Assembly: GCA_025350105.1 (NCBI GenBank)
Contig: JANXYJ010000172.1
Coordinates: 1 to 64,000, forward strand
Origin: Terriglobia bacterium
Lineage (GTDB): Bacteria > Acidobacteriota > Terriglobia > Bryobacterales > Bryobacteraceae
Direction of reading: 5' to 3'
DNA: 64,000 nucleotides
Part shown: positions 50,710 to 60,029 of the stretch, in pieces
How positions within the stretch are numbered: the stretch's first letter is position 1
How the letters are laid out: each line of letters starts with the position of its first letter
Made by a program: the position numbers and the translations under genes
The notes under the pieces: generated by a model
What the model was told of the DNA's origin: nothing
What the model saw: the letters and a program-made list of their open reading frames with translations, nothing else
Databases searched by the model: none

Positions 50710-51438
50710 TCAGGAAGCGCTGGCCACAATAATCGGCGTTGATGTGGGTGCGGCGGAACCGGCTTCGGGTTCCAGCGTCACGGCAATGGTGCCTAGCGCG
50801 GCCATGTCGATGGGGCCGCTGAGAATATGCAGGCCGCGCCTACCGTCGGATTGGAACAGGCCCGCAGGACGGGGTGTGCCGCCTTTGGGAATCACCCACA
50901 TCTCGTAGGCTTTGCCCGCCCCAGCCGCAGGAAGGTTGGAGGCGATCAGCAGCACTCCCATTTGCGGATGCAGGAAGACGTAGCCGCGCGGAGGAGCGTT
51001 GGTACCTCTGCCGAAACTGGCCGGTTGCGTTTGCGGATCGGACAAAAACTGCAGCGCCTGATTCAAACGGTCACGCTGGCCCTGGGTGTTCATCAGTTGA
51101 TTGCGCGCGTCCGCCAGTTCATTGGTGCGGGTGCGTTCCTGCAAACCCAACCAAAGCGACAGGATCAGCAAGCCCGCGGCCGAAAGGGCCCACACCCAGC
51201 CCCAGCCGGGCTTTTCTACACCAATCGAAGCCAGCACTCGCCGTTTCAGTCGCGACGGCGGCGATTCGATTTCGACCAGATTCAGAATACCCACGTTCAG
51301 TGCCGTCGCATCGGCCAAGCCCAGGCGGCAGGTTTCGCAACCGCGGGCGATATGCGCTTCCATCTCGATTTTCTCATCGTCTTCGGCCACTCCGAGCGCA
51401 TAGAGCTCGTAAATGTCGCTGAGTTCGGCGCACGTCAT
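50710..51438 (-). CDS. RskA-type anti-sigma factor
   Basis: A 242-residue anti-sigma-K-like membrane protein. The N-terminal domain has ELSDIYELYALGVAEDDEK and HIARGCETCRLGLADATAL, resembling the SigK-inhibitor helix bundle. A membrane helix lies at about 82-99 (WVWALSAAGLLILSLWLGL). The RskA C-terminal domain has GYVFLHPQMGVLLIASNLPA, AYEMWVIPKGGTPRPAGLFQ and GTIAVTLEPEAGSAAPTS. It follows the sigma gene at 51488 by 49 bases and probably holds that sigma at the membrane until regulated proteolysis releases it (known for the family, inferred here). Confidence 0.9.
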   Translation of the reverse strand: MTCAELSDIYELYALGVAEDDEKIEMEAHIARGCETCRLGLADATALNVGILNLVEIESPPSRLKRRVLASIGVEKPGWGWVWALSAAGLLILSLWLGLQERTRTNELADARNQLMNTQGQRDRLNQALQFLSDPQTQPASFGRGTNAPPRGYVFLHPQMGVLLIASNLPAAGAGKAYEMWVIPKGGTPRPAGLFQSDGRRGLHILSGPIDMAALGTIAVTLEPEAGSAAPTSTPIIVASAS

Positions 51439-51487
51439 ATGGATATGCGCTCCCTATGGTCGCGCTGTACAAAATTGTAATTCAGCC

Positions 51488-52108
51488 TCATGCGATGGCT
51501 ACTCCCGCCAATTCGTCGCGCAGAAGCTTCAACGCGCTACGCGTCCAGGTTTTCACCGTGCCTAGCGGCTGCTTCAAGCGCTCGGCCATTTCGGTCTGCG
51601 AAAGGCCCTCATAGTAGGCCAGATCGATCACTTGACGCTGGGTGGGAGTGAGTTTCTGGAAGGCTTCCTGCAAGCGCCGCATGCGGTCGAGGGAGAGCGC
51701 ATCGGTACCCAGTTGGGCAAACAGCGAGGTATTTTCCAGACGGTCCAAGTCCATTGCGCCCGCCTGCAGCCGTCCGTCCGTGGAGCGCACATGATCGATG
51801 GCGCGGTTGCGGGCAACGGTCAAAACCCAGGTGCCGATCGCGCCCTTTTCGGCGTCGAAGGAAGCTGCGCGGCTCCAAATACGCAGGAAGGTTTCCTGCA
51901 CCAGATCCTCGGCCAGGGACGGATTGCGCACGATGCGATAGATGATGGAATAAACGAGCCGCCCATAGCGGTCATAGACTTCCGAAAGTGCTTTGGGGTC
52001 GCGTTCCTGCAGGCGGCGGATGAGCGTAGAATCGCCGGCCGCGCGCATCACCACTTGCAAGGCGGCGAACGCCAGGCTCGCTAGCGACATTTTCAGGAAT
52101 AAAGTCAT
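51488..52108 (-). CDS. ECF sigma factor (SigK-like)
   Basis: About 206 residues. Region 2 is ALSEVYDRYGRLVYSIIYRIV and AEDLVQETFLRIWSRAASFD; region 4 is RLQEAFQKLTPTQRQVIDLAY and GLSQTEMAERLKQPLGTVKTW. These are hallmarks of SigK-like ECF sigmas. The start is uncertain: the N-terminal stretch LFLKMSLASLAFAALQVV is hydrophobic and odd for a sigma factor. The ATG at 52048 (MRAAGDSTLI) may be the true start, giving 186 residues. It is paired with the RskA-type gene downstream and diverges from the cupin gene. Confidence 0.92.
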   Translation of the reverse strand: MTLFLKMSLASLAFAALQVVMRAAGDSTLIRRLQERDPKALSEVYDRYGRLVYSIIYRIVRNPSLAEDLVQETFLRIWSRAASFDAEKGAIGTWVLTVARNRAIDHVRSTDGRLQAGAMDLDRLENTSLFAQLGTDALSLDRMRRLQEAFQKLTPTQRQVIDLAYYEGLSQTEMAERLKQPLGTVKTWTRSALKLLRDELAGVAIA

Positions 52109-52267
52109 TGCGTTCAATCGCCTACACTCTTCTATACGGCGAAACAGCAGTTTTGGATTTCGCCAGCCTGCCCGCGCGAATCGTTATGTAGAATCATCGC
52201 AAACACTGACGGCATTCGCAACGCCACGACTTTTATGTGGGACGTATCGGTTCTGCGCCGCACTGTG

Positions 52268-52273
52268 TATACT
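52268..52273 (+). promoter_or_regulatory. Putative -10 element (TATACT) for the cupin gene
   Basis: TATACT ends 17 bases before the ATG at 52291 and is followed by GATTCG, the same arrangement as at 30437. No clear -35 box. Confidence 0.4.
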
Positions 52274-52290
52274 GATTCGTCAAGGTGACA

Positions 52291-53004
52291 ATGCGACGCT
52301 ATTTACTCGCGGCTGTGCTGCTTAGCGCGGCGTTTGTTTGGTTGGGTCTAATGATCGCGGCTGGCCCGATGGACCCACTGACGGTTGACCCGCCGCACTA
52401 CACTTTGCAGGTGGAGAACCAATTCACGCGCGTGTTTCTGGAACACATGACACCTGGCGACACCATGCAGATGCACCAGCATCCGGCACCGGGTTCCGTC
52501 CTCGTGTTCTTCACCGATCGCCATAATCGGCTGACCTATGCCGACGGAACCTCCAAGGAATTCCGCAATCACGCGGGCGATGTGATGTGGGCAGCGGCAA
52601 CCGCTCACCGGAGCGAAAATCTGGACCCGATCAACTTCGCGGCGCTGCAAATTGAACCGCGCGCAAATTCCACCACGCCGGCACCCGCAGAAGAACTGGA
52701 TCCCGTGGTGATCGATGCGAAACATTATCGTGTGGAGCTGGAAAATGAATTTGTGCGCGTGCTACGTGTGAAAATCAGCCCACATGAAAAGCTGGCTTTG
52801 CACAAACATCCGGACACCAAAGCGGTGATTGTTTATTTGAGGGATGGAACCGTGATGACAACCGATGCGAACGGCAAACCTGCTCCGCGGCACGTGAACG
52901 CCCGGCAGGTGCGGTTCTCTGACGCCAGACCCGCGCATCAGGATGAAAATCCCGGCGATACTCCGATGGAGTTGGTCCGGGTGGAACTGAAGCAGGCCCG
53001 CTAG
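52291..53004 (+). CDS. Exported bicupin protein
   Basis: About 237 residues. The N-terminus (LLAAVLLSAAFVWLGLMIAA) is a membrane anchor or signal. Two cupin-like halves follow: HMTPGDTMQMHQHPAPGSVL, then KISPHEKLALHKHPDTKAVIV, each preceded by VENQFTRVFLE and LENEFVRVLRV. Each half has metal-type His residues (MHQHP, LHKHP), so this is a duplicated single-domain cupin, probably periplasmic. Substrate unknown. The ATG at 52291 is preceded by AAGG at close range; a GTG two codons earlier is possible. The gene converges on the GT39-like gene at a 7-base gap. Confidence 0.8.
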   Translation: MRRYLLAAVLLSAAFVWLGLMIAAGPMDPLTVDPPHYTLQVENQFTRVFLEHMTPGDTMQMHQHPAPGSVLVFFTDRHNRLTYADGTSKEFRNHAGDVMWAAATAHRSENLDPINFAALQIEPRANSTTPAPAEELDPVVIDAKHYRVELENEFVRVLRVKISPHEKLALHKHPDTKAVIVYLRDGTVMTTDANGKPAPRHVNARQVRFSDARPAHQDENPGDTPMELVRVELKQAR

Positions 53005-53011
53005 CTTTGGC

Positions 53012-55294
53012 TCAGTCAAACGCGCACAGCAGGTATCCGTCGCGCTCGGCCAATAAATGCATGCCCCATTCCTGAGGATTACGCCGCAGATCTTCGTAGC
53101 CAGGGATGCCCTGCCTCATGGTGAGATGCGTGTAGCCTTGGTCTTTGAACTCCTTCCCGATTAAGGCGCGATAGCCCACCGGAAGTGGAGCGTTTTGCTC
53201 GTTTGCGTCCACGAAAACCGACAGGCGCCCGGCGGCATCCTCACCACGAATCATCAACGGGATGTTTTTTTGCTCGGCGGGGGCGTCGATTTCCAGGTCG
53301 CTGATTTCCAGCGCGCCGGGCAGCGTACATTCCACGAACATGCCAGGAACCGTGGGCTGCCAAGCGTGCCAACTGGTGGCCAGACTGCCGTCGGAAGCGA
53401 AGCGACTATCGGAGTTGAAATACGGGGAGCGCCAACACGCGCTGGCCGGCAGTCGAAGGCCGTTGCTTGAGAGCCTGAGTTCGGAAAGGGCCCAGACGAT
53501 GTCGCTGGCTGCGGTGGTCTCAAGGCGAATGCGCTGCAAGCGTGTGGCCGGGAAATGAAACACTCGCCGCAGCGTAGGAGCCCAATCCGGAAAAGCATCC
53601 ACGCCGCTGAAGAAGACGTAATAGAGCCGCTCGCCCAGCGCGCTTTCGTAATAGCCGTCGACGCGGCGGGCCACGTAGGCCAAAGGGAATTCGCCAATTT
53701 CGTAAACGCGAGCATTGGGGGGCAAGTTTTGATTGATGTATTGAGCGATACCATAGCCTCCGACGTGCTGACGGAGCGTATCGGCCTCCGGGCGAATGCG
53801 CAGGGTTTCTTTCCAATTTCGACGGATGGTCTCTGCCTGCGAATACTTGCGGACAATCCAGGGCTGGGTGGTGGCGAAGTGAACCAGCAGGGCCAGAATC
53901 AATAGCGGTGGAAACCGTGGGAGCCATCGGGCCACCACCATGCTCAGGGTCAGACTGAGAAACGGCAGGGCGGGCAACAAAAATCGCGTGCCGATATTGC
54001 CGGGATAAGGCAGCAGAAAACACAGCAAAGCGAACAGCGCGGGCCTGCCCAGCGGATCCCCAAAACAGAGCAACGCCAGCGGAGCCAGCAGAAAAACGGG
54101 ACCAACCATGCCCTGCAGACGGCCGCCGACGATGGTGACTTCCCACGGCACCTCCGGCCAAGTGACGCCATTCCAGTGGCGCAGACGGGCAAGGTAGGTT
54201 TCTTCGAAAGAAATATGGATGGCGTGATTGGGGAAGATGCGATTGGCAAATGGCGTGACCGGATTGCCGGTAACCATTGCGTTTTTAACCAGCCAGGGAA
54301 CCACCAGTACACAGGCGAGCAACGTCACCAACACAAATGGGCGCAGTATACTCACCGGCCGCTTGCGAAGCGTGAAGATGACCACGGCCAGCGCATAAGC
54401 AACAGCGATGAGGCCGGGATATTTGATCGCCGCCGCAAAACCTGCCAGGATTCCGGCGATCACCAGCAGATGATCGTTTCTGGGTTCAGGCTTTTCGCCA
54501 TTTTCGGGTTCTGCGACGCGCCAAATTTCCAGCGCATAGAACAATCCAAAGCAAACACTGGCCTGGCCGGCATCCACATATGCCGTAGACGCATCCCAGC
54601 CGGCAACGGGCGCCAAGAACATCAGCACCGCCGCGCCGATGCCAGCCTGCGGACGCCCAATGCGGGCACCGTACCCGGCCACACCCAGTGCCGCCGCAAA
54701 CCAGAACAACAACTGCGTCATGGCGGCAGCGGAGTGCTGGCCAATACTGAAGGCGAACAGGTACAACATCTCTAAACCTTGCGGAAAATTCGCGTAAAAA
54801 TTTTCCGTGATGGCCGGCAGGTGATGTTCCCGCAAGTAGCGCGCGACAAATCCCAAATGATACGTGGTCCCGTCATAACTGTATTCCGGACCGAGCGCAT
54901 GTCCCAGATAGAGCTCAATGAAAGGCGCAGCCAACACGCCGCCGAATACCAGCCACAGCCAGGGGATGGCGAAAGTTGGAGAATGTTGCAGGGGGCGGCG
55001 ACTTCGCGCCGATGCTAGAGACGCGAGAGCAATCATCGCCACGCCGGTAAGCACAAACACTCCGGTGAAAGCCAAATGCGCGGCCGTTAACAGGAAAACC
55101 AATAGGCTGAGGGCCGCGCTGCCGGTGAGGAAGCTGAAGTACCAGAACTCCAAATGAGTGAGAGGCAGGCGCGTGACAGAACCGCCCAGACGCGCCAGCA
55201 TCAGCCGGCCCAAAGCCGTGCCAACAGCGCCGGTAAAAACAGCGCCAACAGCGGCGCGCAAAACCGGATGATTCAAAATGTCTAATAGCGCCAA
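53012..55294 (-). CDS. Large integral membrane protein of the GT39/ArnT-like glycosyltransferase type
   Basis: A 760-residue protein with about ten to twelve membrane helices in the first 490 residues and a soluble C-terminal domain. The early loop GPEYSYDGTTYHLGFVARYL, with a conserved acidic residue followed by Y/H, resembles the catalytic loop of dolichol- or polyprenol-phosphate-dependent transferases (PMT/ArnT family). Later loops (RNWKETLRIRPEADTLRQHV) precede a C-terminal beta-rich carbohydrate-like domain ending near AERDGYLLCAFD. It probably transfers a sugar from a lipid carrier at the outer face of the inner membrane; acceptor unknown. Confidence 0.72.
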   Translation of the reverse strand: MALLDILNHPVLRAAVGAVFTGAVGTALGRLMLARLGGSVTRLPLTHLEFWYFSFLTGSAALSLLVFLLTAAHLAFTGVFVLTGVAMIALASLASARSRRPLQHSPTFAIPWLWLVFGGVLAAPFIELYLGHALGPEYSYDGTTYHLGFVARYLREHHLPAITENFYANFPQGLEMLYLFAFSIGQHSAAAMTQLLFWFAAALGVAGYGARIGRPQAGIGAAVLMFLAPVAGWDASTAYVDAGQASVCFGLFYALEIWRVAEPENGEKPEPRNDHLLVIAGILAGFAAAIKYPGLIAVAYALAVVIFTLRKRPVSILRPFVLVTLLACVLVVPWLVKNAMVTGNPVTPFANRIFPNHAIHISFEETYLARLRHWNGVTWPEVPWEVTIVGGRLQGMVGPVFLLAPLALLCFGDPLGRPALFALLCFLLPYPGNIGTRFLLPALPFLSLTLSMVVARWLPRFPPLLILALLVHFATTQPWIVRKYSQAETIRRNWKETLRIRPEADTLRQHVGGYGIAQYINQNLPPNARVYEIGEFPLAYVARRVDGYYESALGERLYYVFFSGVDAFPDWAPTLRRVFHFPATRLQRIRLETTAASDIVWALSELRLSSNGLRLPASACWRSPYFNSDSRFASDGSLATSWHAWQPTVPGMFVECTLPGALEISDLEIDAPAEQKNIPLMIRGEDAAGRLSVFVDANEQNAPLPVGYRALIGKEFKDQGYTHLTMRQGIPGYEDLRRNPQEWGMHLLAERDGYLLCAFD

Positions 55295-55491
55295 ACCCGG
55301 TCCTCTGGTTACTGCAGCAGCCAGCCTTCCTCAAGTCAACGACAAAAGCGATTCTTAAACGACAAGCTACTATACTTGAAGACATTTGCGAACGGATTGT
55401 CAACCGGCGCAAAACCTGACACAAACCCAACATCCGCGCGCGCTTTCGCCTGTCCAATCGTCGCTTGCAGCGCCGCGGTATGGAAACGGCG

Positions 55492-56469
55492 CTACTTTAA
55501 CCCCGCACCCTGCAGAAATTCTGTGGCGACTTCGTTAGCCTGGCGGTGGCCGATTTCCACTTGCGCATTCAACTGCCGCATCTTTTCCACCGACAGTTTA
55601 CCGGTAAGCTCGGTCAACGCGGCTTGCAAACCGGCCTGCTTCATCAACAGGTCCTGGCGCACCAGCACCACCGCGCGCTCCGGGGTGAAGCGATTACGTG
55701 AGTCCTTGAGAATCAGCCAGTCCGCACTGGTCAACGCGGCGTCCGTGGCACGGGCGGAAACCATGGTCAGATCTCCACGCTCAAGCGATGGATAGAGCAA
55801 GCTGGAGTCCATCCCACGGATCGCCGCGCGCATCGGCAATTTGTAAGTGGTTAGGGCCGACACGCCATCGGCGCGCTGCTGAAACTCGTAGCTTACGCCA
55901 ATCTTCCAGCCCTCTTTGATTTTGGCCGCGTCTTCCAGTGTGTCAATCACCGCGGATTGGGGGCTAAGGTGGCGGACCACCATCACCACAGGGTTATCAA
56001 ATCCCAACACGTCCAGCAGTTCCAATTGTGCAACCCGGCGCATCTCGCCACGGGCCCGCTCCAGAACCTGATTGGGATCCGCCGCCGCCGGTTCCTTCAA
56101 AATATTGGTGACAATGTCGCCGCTGTATTCTGGATAGAGACTCAAATCACCGGATTGAAGTTGTTGGTAGGCCGCATTGCCTCCATTGATGCCCAGGCGC
56201 CGTTCAATCTTTTTACCCAGCCGGTGTTCCAGGTGCTGAGCCAGGATTTCTCCCAGAACAAGTTGCTCGGTTGAATTGGTGGAGCCTATCACCAAGGGCT
56301 TTTCCGTTTTACATCCCGCCAGGAACAAACTAGCGGTTAAAGACATCAGTAGCCACAATGGGCGTGATGGAGGAAACAAGGGGAGCCCAGTCAACCTAGC
56401 GATGACTTGAGGTGGAACGGCAGCGAGGCCCGCAAGGTGGGCCGGCCGCGGCGAACGGTTTAGATTCAT
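55492..56469 (-). CDS. Betaine/choline-type ABC substrate-binding lipoprotein
   Basis: A 325-residue OpuAC/OsmF-like binding protein. The lipobox LFLAGCKTEK (about residues 48-51) makes it a lipoprotein. Family features are VIGSTNSTEQLVLGEILAQH, then GGNAAYQQLQSGDLSLYPEY, and SYEFQQRADGVSALTTY. The start at 56469 is chosen because the frame before it is an unrelated 15-base repeat; a later ATG at 56346 is less likely. No permease or ATPase gene lies nearby, so it may serve an importer encoded elsewhere. It diverges from the phosphorylase gene. Confidence 0.82.
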   Translation of the reverse strand: MNLNRSPRPAHLAGLAAVPPQVIARLTGLPLFPPSRPLWLLMSLTASLFLAGCKTEKPLVIGSTNSTEQLVLGEILAQHLEHRLGKKIERRLGINGGNAAYQQLQSGDLSLYPEYSGDIVTNILKEPAAADPNQVLERARGEMRRVAQLELLDVLGFDNPVVMVVRHLSPQSAVIDTLEDAAKIKEGWKIGVSYEFQQRADGVSALTTYKLPMRAAIRGMDSSLLYPSLERGDLTMVSARATDAALTSADWLILKDSRNRFTPERAVVLVRQDLLMKQAGLQAALTELTGKLSVEKMRQLNAQVEIGHRQANEVATEFLQGAGLK

Positions 56470-56478
56470 TGGGTCTTT

Positions 56479-56508
56479 GTCAAAGTAGCAGGGTTTAAAG
56501 TAGCAGGT
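56479..56508. repeat. Two 15-bp tandem units upstream of the binding-protein gene
   Basis: Units 56479-56493 and 56494-56508 share AAAGTAGCAGG. They lie just before the chosen start and produce the CYFKPCYFDK pattern in the frame that reads through. Confidence 0.7.
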
Positions 56509-56700
56509 GTGGACAAACCAGTCTCCTGATCCGGGTTGGCAACCCTTGTTCAGGATAGCGCGATGCCTGGGGTAGAAGCGGCGAAGCAAAAGCAGCACCG
56601 GAAAAGGGAAACAGAAAAGCATGAAAGGATAGGAATTCGCCTCTTCGGTTTTCCCCCTGGGGGGCCGATAGATGAGTGAACCGAGTAGAAACCATCAACC

Positions 56701-59271
56701 ATGTCATTTCAGATCCGACCATTAAAAGAGATTTTAGTGCGTCCGGCGTTGCCGGCCGCGCTTTTGCGTCTTCCTGAGCTTGGACTCAACATCATGTGGA
56801 GTTGGAATCACCCGGTGCGGGCGGTGTTCCGCCGCCTGGACCCGGTAAGCTGGAAAGCCAGCAATCACAATCCGGTGGTGATGCTGGGGCGGGTGCCCCA
56901 AGCCGCGCTGGAACGTGCGGCGGGCGATCCCCGGTTTCTTGCGCTCTACAGACGCGCCTGCGAGTCCCTGGATGCCTACTTGGCCACCAAGCCGGATTCC
57001 AGCATGTTAGTGGCGTACTTTTCTATGGAGTATGGGCTGTTGGACTGTCTGACCATTTACTCCGGCGGCCTGGGCATTCTGTCAGGCGATCACTTAAAGG
57101 CTTCAAGTGACGTATTGATGCCCCTGGTGGGGGTAGGGTTGCTGTATCAAAACGGCTACTTGCAGCAGCGGCTGGATCCGGACGGATGGCAGCAGGAACA
57201 CACGCCGGTGAACGATTTCTATTCTTTGCCGGTGACGCCGGTGACCCGCGACGATGGCAGCGAAATGCTGGTGAGCGTGAATCTAACCGGCACGGAAGTC
57301 TTCCTGAAAGTCTGGCGTATCGACGTGGGCCGGGTAAAACTGTATTTGCTGGACAGCAACATTCCGCGGAACGCGCGCGCCGATCATCGGGAGATCACCA
57401 ACCAGCTGTATGGCGGCGACGATCACAAGCGCATCCACCAGGAGGTTGTCCTGGGTGTGGGTGGATTGCGGGCGCTGAAGGCGCTGGGCCTGAGTCCCAC
57501 GGCCTATCACATGAACGAAGGTCACTCGGCCTTCCTGGCCGTGGAACGCATTCGGGTTCTGATGGCTGAGCAGGGCTTGAGCTTCGAAGAAGCCCTGACC
57601 GCGTCACGCTCGAATAACATTTTCACCACCCATACTTCGGTCCCCGCAGGGTTGGACCGCTTCGATATTGGGCTGGTGCGCGAGCATTTCGAGACGTATT
57701 GCCGTGAATCCGGTATTCCCTTCGATGCGTTTCTGGCCTTGGGCCGGTTCCCGGGCGCGCATGATCATGAGCCTTATTCAATGGCGGTGCTGGCCATGCA
57801 GACCTCGGCGTATCGCAATGCGGTCAGCCAGCTGCATCGCCGCGTCTCGCAGGAAATGTGGGAAGGATTGTGGCCCAACCTTCCGGTTTGGGAGGTGCCG
57901 ATTACGGGTATCACCAACGGGGTGCATTTGACATCATGGATCAACGGTGACCTGGCCGGACTGTATGATCAGTATCTACGGCCAGATTGGCGCGAAGGGC
58001 ACGGTGAGCCGGAGACCTGGCAGCAGAGCGGCGAAATTCCCGCCAGTGAATTGTGGGAAGCGCACCGCCGGCGCAAACGCCGTCTGGTAGCTTTTGTGCG
58101 CGAACGGGCCGTGGCTAGCGCAATGGCCCGCAATGCGCCCGCGGCGGAAGTGGAGCGCGCCCGCGGCGTTTTGGATCCCGACGCGTTCACCATCGGCTTC
58201 GCCCGGCGCTTCGCCACGTATAAACGCGCAACTCTGGTATTTCGCGATCTGGAGCGTCTGAAGAAGATTTTGGCGAACACCAAGATGCCGGTGCAGATTG
58301 TCATCAGCGGCAAAGCCCATCCCAAGGATATTCCAGGCAAAACCTTCATTCGCGATATCGTGCAATTTTCGCGTGATCCGGAGCTGGCCGGGCGGGTGGT
58401 GTTCGTGGAGGACTACGGTATTGAAGTGGCCGGCGAAATGGTTCAAGGCGTGGACCTGTGGCTGAATACCCCGCGGCGCGGCGAAGAGGCCTGCGGCACC
58501 AGCGGCATGAAGGCCGGCATCAACGGAGTTCTGAATCTAAGCGTATTGGACGGCTGGTTCGACGAAGCAGCGGAACAGTCCGGCGGTTGGGCCATTGGAG
58601 CGCGCGAGGCCTATTCGGCCGACCGCGACGATGCGCACGCCGCCAGCATTTACTCGTTGCTCGAAAATGAAATCGTCCCGATGTACTACGCCGACCGCGA
58701 ACAAGGCGTTCCCAAACAATGGATGAAACGGGTGCAACAGTGCCTGCATTATGTGAGTACGCATTTCAATTGTCAACGCATGATTGGAGAATACCGGGCG
58801 GAGTTGTACGAACCCGCGCATCGTGCGTTCCAGCGCATGTCCGCGAACCAGTTCACCGTAGCCCGCCAGCAGGTGGAGTGGAACGGGAAGGTGAAGGCCC
58901 GCTGGCCCGGCGTACGCTTTACGGGAGCCAGTTTTGGGAACGGTGGACCCGGTACGGTAAATCCGGAAATGCTAGCCGGCACGTCCATTCCCTTGCAGGC
59001 CAGTCTGGATCTTGCGGGGTTGTCAGCCAAAGACGTACGCGTAGAGGCACTGGTAGGACGCATCGGCCCGGACGGCGAACTGGAGGAAACAGAGGTATTG
59101 ACGCTTTCGCCGGTCTCCCCATTGCAAGAACAAGATTCACATGTTATGTTTGGACGAGATTACACGCCCGTGGTGACTGGACGCTTGGGCTTCTCCGTAC
59201 GTGTAAGCCCGAACCATTACGATGATCCTTTGAATCGGCCATGCAGCGCACCGATCAAATGGGTTGGATAG
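56701..59271 (+). CDS. Alpha-glucan phosphorylase (glycogen phosphorylase family)
   Basis: An 856-residue GT35 enzyme releasing glucose 1-phosphate from alpha-1,4-glucans. The N-terminal DUF3417 helical domain (about 1-115) has LGLNIMWSWNHPVRAVFRRL. AYFSMEYGLLDCLTIYSGGL follows, the opening of the short, TIGR02094-type phosphorylases. GFARRFATYKRATLVFRDLE supplies phosphate-binding residues. The pyridoxal phosphate lysine is in ACGTSGMKAGINGVLNLSVL (near K604). The C-terminus carries a beta-sandwich. It diverges from the binding-lipoprotein gene and ends at a TAG that is duplicated 12 bases later. Confidence 0.93.
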   Translation: MSFQIRPLKEILVRPALPAALLRLPELGLNIMWSWNHPVRAVFRRLDPVSWKASNHNPVVMLGRVPQAALERAAGDPRFLALYRRACESLDAYLATKPDSSMLVAYFSMEYGLLDCLTIYSGGLGILSGDHLKASSDVLMPLVGVGLLYQNGYLQQRLDPDGWQQEHTPVNDFYSLPVTPVTRDDGSEMLVSVNLTGTEVFLKVWRIDVGRVKLYLLDSNIPRNARADHREITNQLYGGDDHKRIHQEVVLGVGGLRALKALGLSPTAYHMNEGHSAFLAVERIRVLMAEQGLSFEEALTASRSNNIFTTHTSVPAGLDRFDIGLVREHFETYCRESGIPFDAFLALGRFPGAHDHEPYSMAVLAMQTSAYRNAVSQLHRRVSQEMWEGLWPNLPVWEVPITGITNGVHLTSWINGDLAGLYDQYLRPDWREGHGEPETWQQSGEIPASELWEAHRRRKRRLVAFVRERAVASAMARNAPAAEVERARGVLDPDAFTIGFARRFATYKRATLVFRDLERLKKILANTKMPVQIVISGKAHPKDIPGKTFIRDIVQFSRDPELAGRVVFVEDYGIEVAGEMVQGVDLWLNTPRRGEEACGTSGMKAGINGVLNLSVLDGWFDEAAEQSGGWAIGAREAYSADRDDAHAASIYSLLENEIVPMYYADREQGVPKQWMKRVQQCLHYVSTHFNCQRMIGEYRAELYEPAHRAFQRMSANQFTVARQQVEWNGKVKARWPGVRFTGASFGNGGPGTVNPEMLAGTSIPLQASLDLAGLSAKDVRVEALVGRIGPDGELEETEVLTLSPVSPLQEQDSHVMFGRDYTPVVTGRLGFSVRVSPNHYDDPLNRPCSAPIKWVG

Positions 59272-59295
59272 TGAGTTGAATAGAAGGGTTGGACT
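59261..59295. repeat. Three 12-bp degenerate units over the phosphorylase stop codon
   Basis: GGGTTGGATAG at 59261-59271 ends with the stop. GAGTTGAATAG at 59273-59283 repeats it with a second TAG, and AGGGTTGGACT at 59285-59295 is a third, degraded copy. Confidence 0.7.
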
Positions 59296-59325
59296 CGGTA
59301 TGACGGTCGTGTACCCAGCTGTCAT

Positions 59326-59370
59326 ACATTTGGCTGACATAAATTTGGCTGTCGTAAATTTGGCTATTGG
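59326..59370. repeat. Three 15-bp tandem units (ATTTGGCT core)
   Basis: Units 59326-59340, 59341-59355 and 59356-59370; the 8-base core is exact in all three. Confidence 0.85.
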
Positions 59371-59726
59371 ATGTAGGGTTACGCCAGGCTGGGGATGTGC
59401 CGCTTGACAGCCAACCCAAGGGCCGTGAAAAATTTCTCTGGATTCTTCAGCCGATCCGTGTTACATACTAGGGTACAGGACATAGGTTGCAATCGAAGTC
59501 CGGCGGCAACAGGTTTGAGGGAAAGGGCCCTGCAACTCCTTTGAAGTCTCAGCTTGGTCGCAAAAGCCTGTGGAACGGTAAGCGGTAACAGGTGAATGAA
59601 CGGCCTGATAGGGTTTGAATGCGGCGCAGCCACAGCTTCATTTGACGGAGAGACCCTGAGAGGACCGTTTTATCCCAAATTTGAATTGATTCTTAGATTG
59701 GGACCGATACTATAGGTATGACTCCG

Positions 59727-59780
59727 GATCGAATCGATCCTGGGCCGCAACCAGATCGAATTGATCCTGGGTCGCAAAAT
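59727..59780. repeat. 27-bp tandem duplication
   Basis: Units 59727-59753 and 59754-59780 differ at only a few positions and share GATCGAAT and GATCCTGGG. Confidence 0.85.
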
Positions 59781-59928
59781 GCTAGGCGCAAAATCCCACC
59801 GGGTTATGCGGTTTGAAGCGAGCAAATTCCAACTAAAGCGAGCGCAAACAGCGACTTGTCACGCCAACTCCCCGTTGAGGTGGATACCGGTAGCTAATAT
59901 GGCCGCGAAGTAATTGGGCGCTACCGGC

Positions 59929-60029
59929 TGTGGCGGATAAAGATGTGGCGGATAAAAATGCGGCGGATAAGCTACGGAGCTAAGATGCTACGGAACTAAG
60001 ACGCGACGAAGCGTAAAAGAAGCGTAAAA
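59929..60029. repeat. Chain of three different tandem duplications (15, 16 and 11 bp)
   Basis: Three GGCGGATAA-type units (59929-59943, 59944-59958, 59959-59973) are followed directly by two ACGGAnCTAAGA-type units (59974-59989, 59990-60005). Two GAAGCGTAAAA units (60008-60018, 60019-60029) come next. Confidence 0.85.

Noticed and set aside
55370-55405. TTGACA and TATAGT on the minus strand as a promoter for the GT39-like gene
   Set aside because: Spacing of about 23 bases is too long for a sigma-70 promoter.
59379-59633. 84-codon minus-strand open frame in the long gap
   Set aside because: No ribosome site, no domain, lies among duplications.
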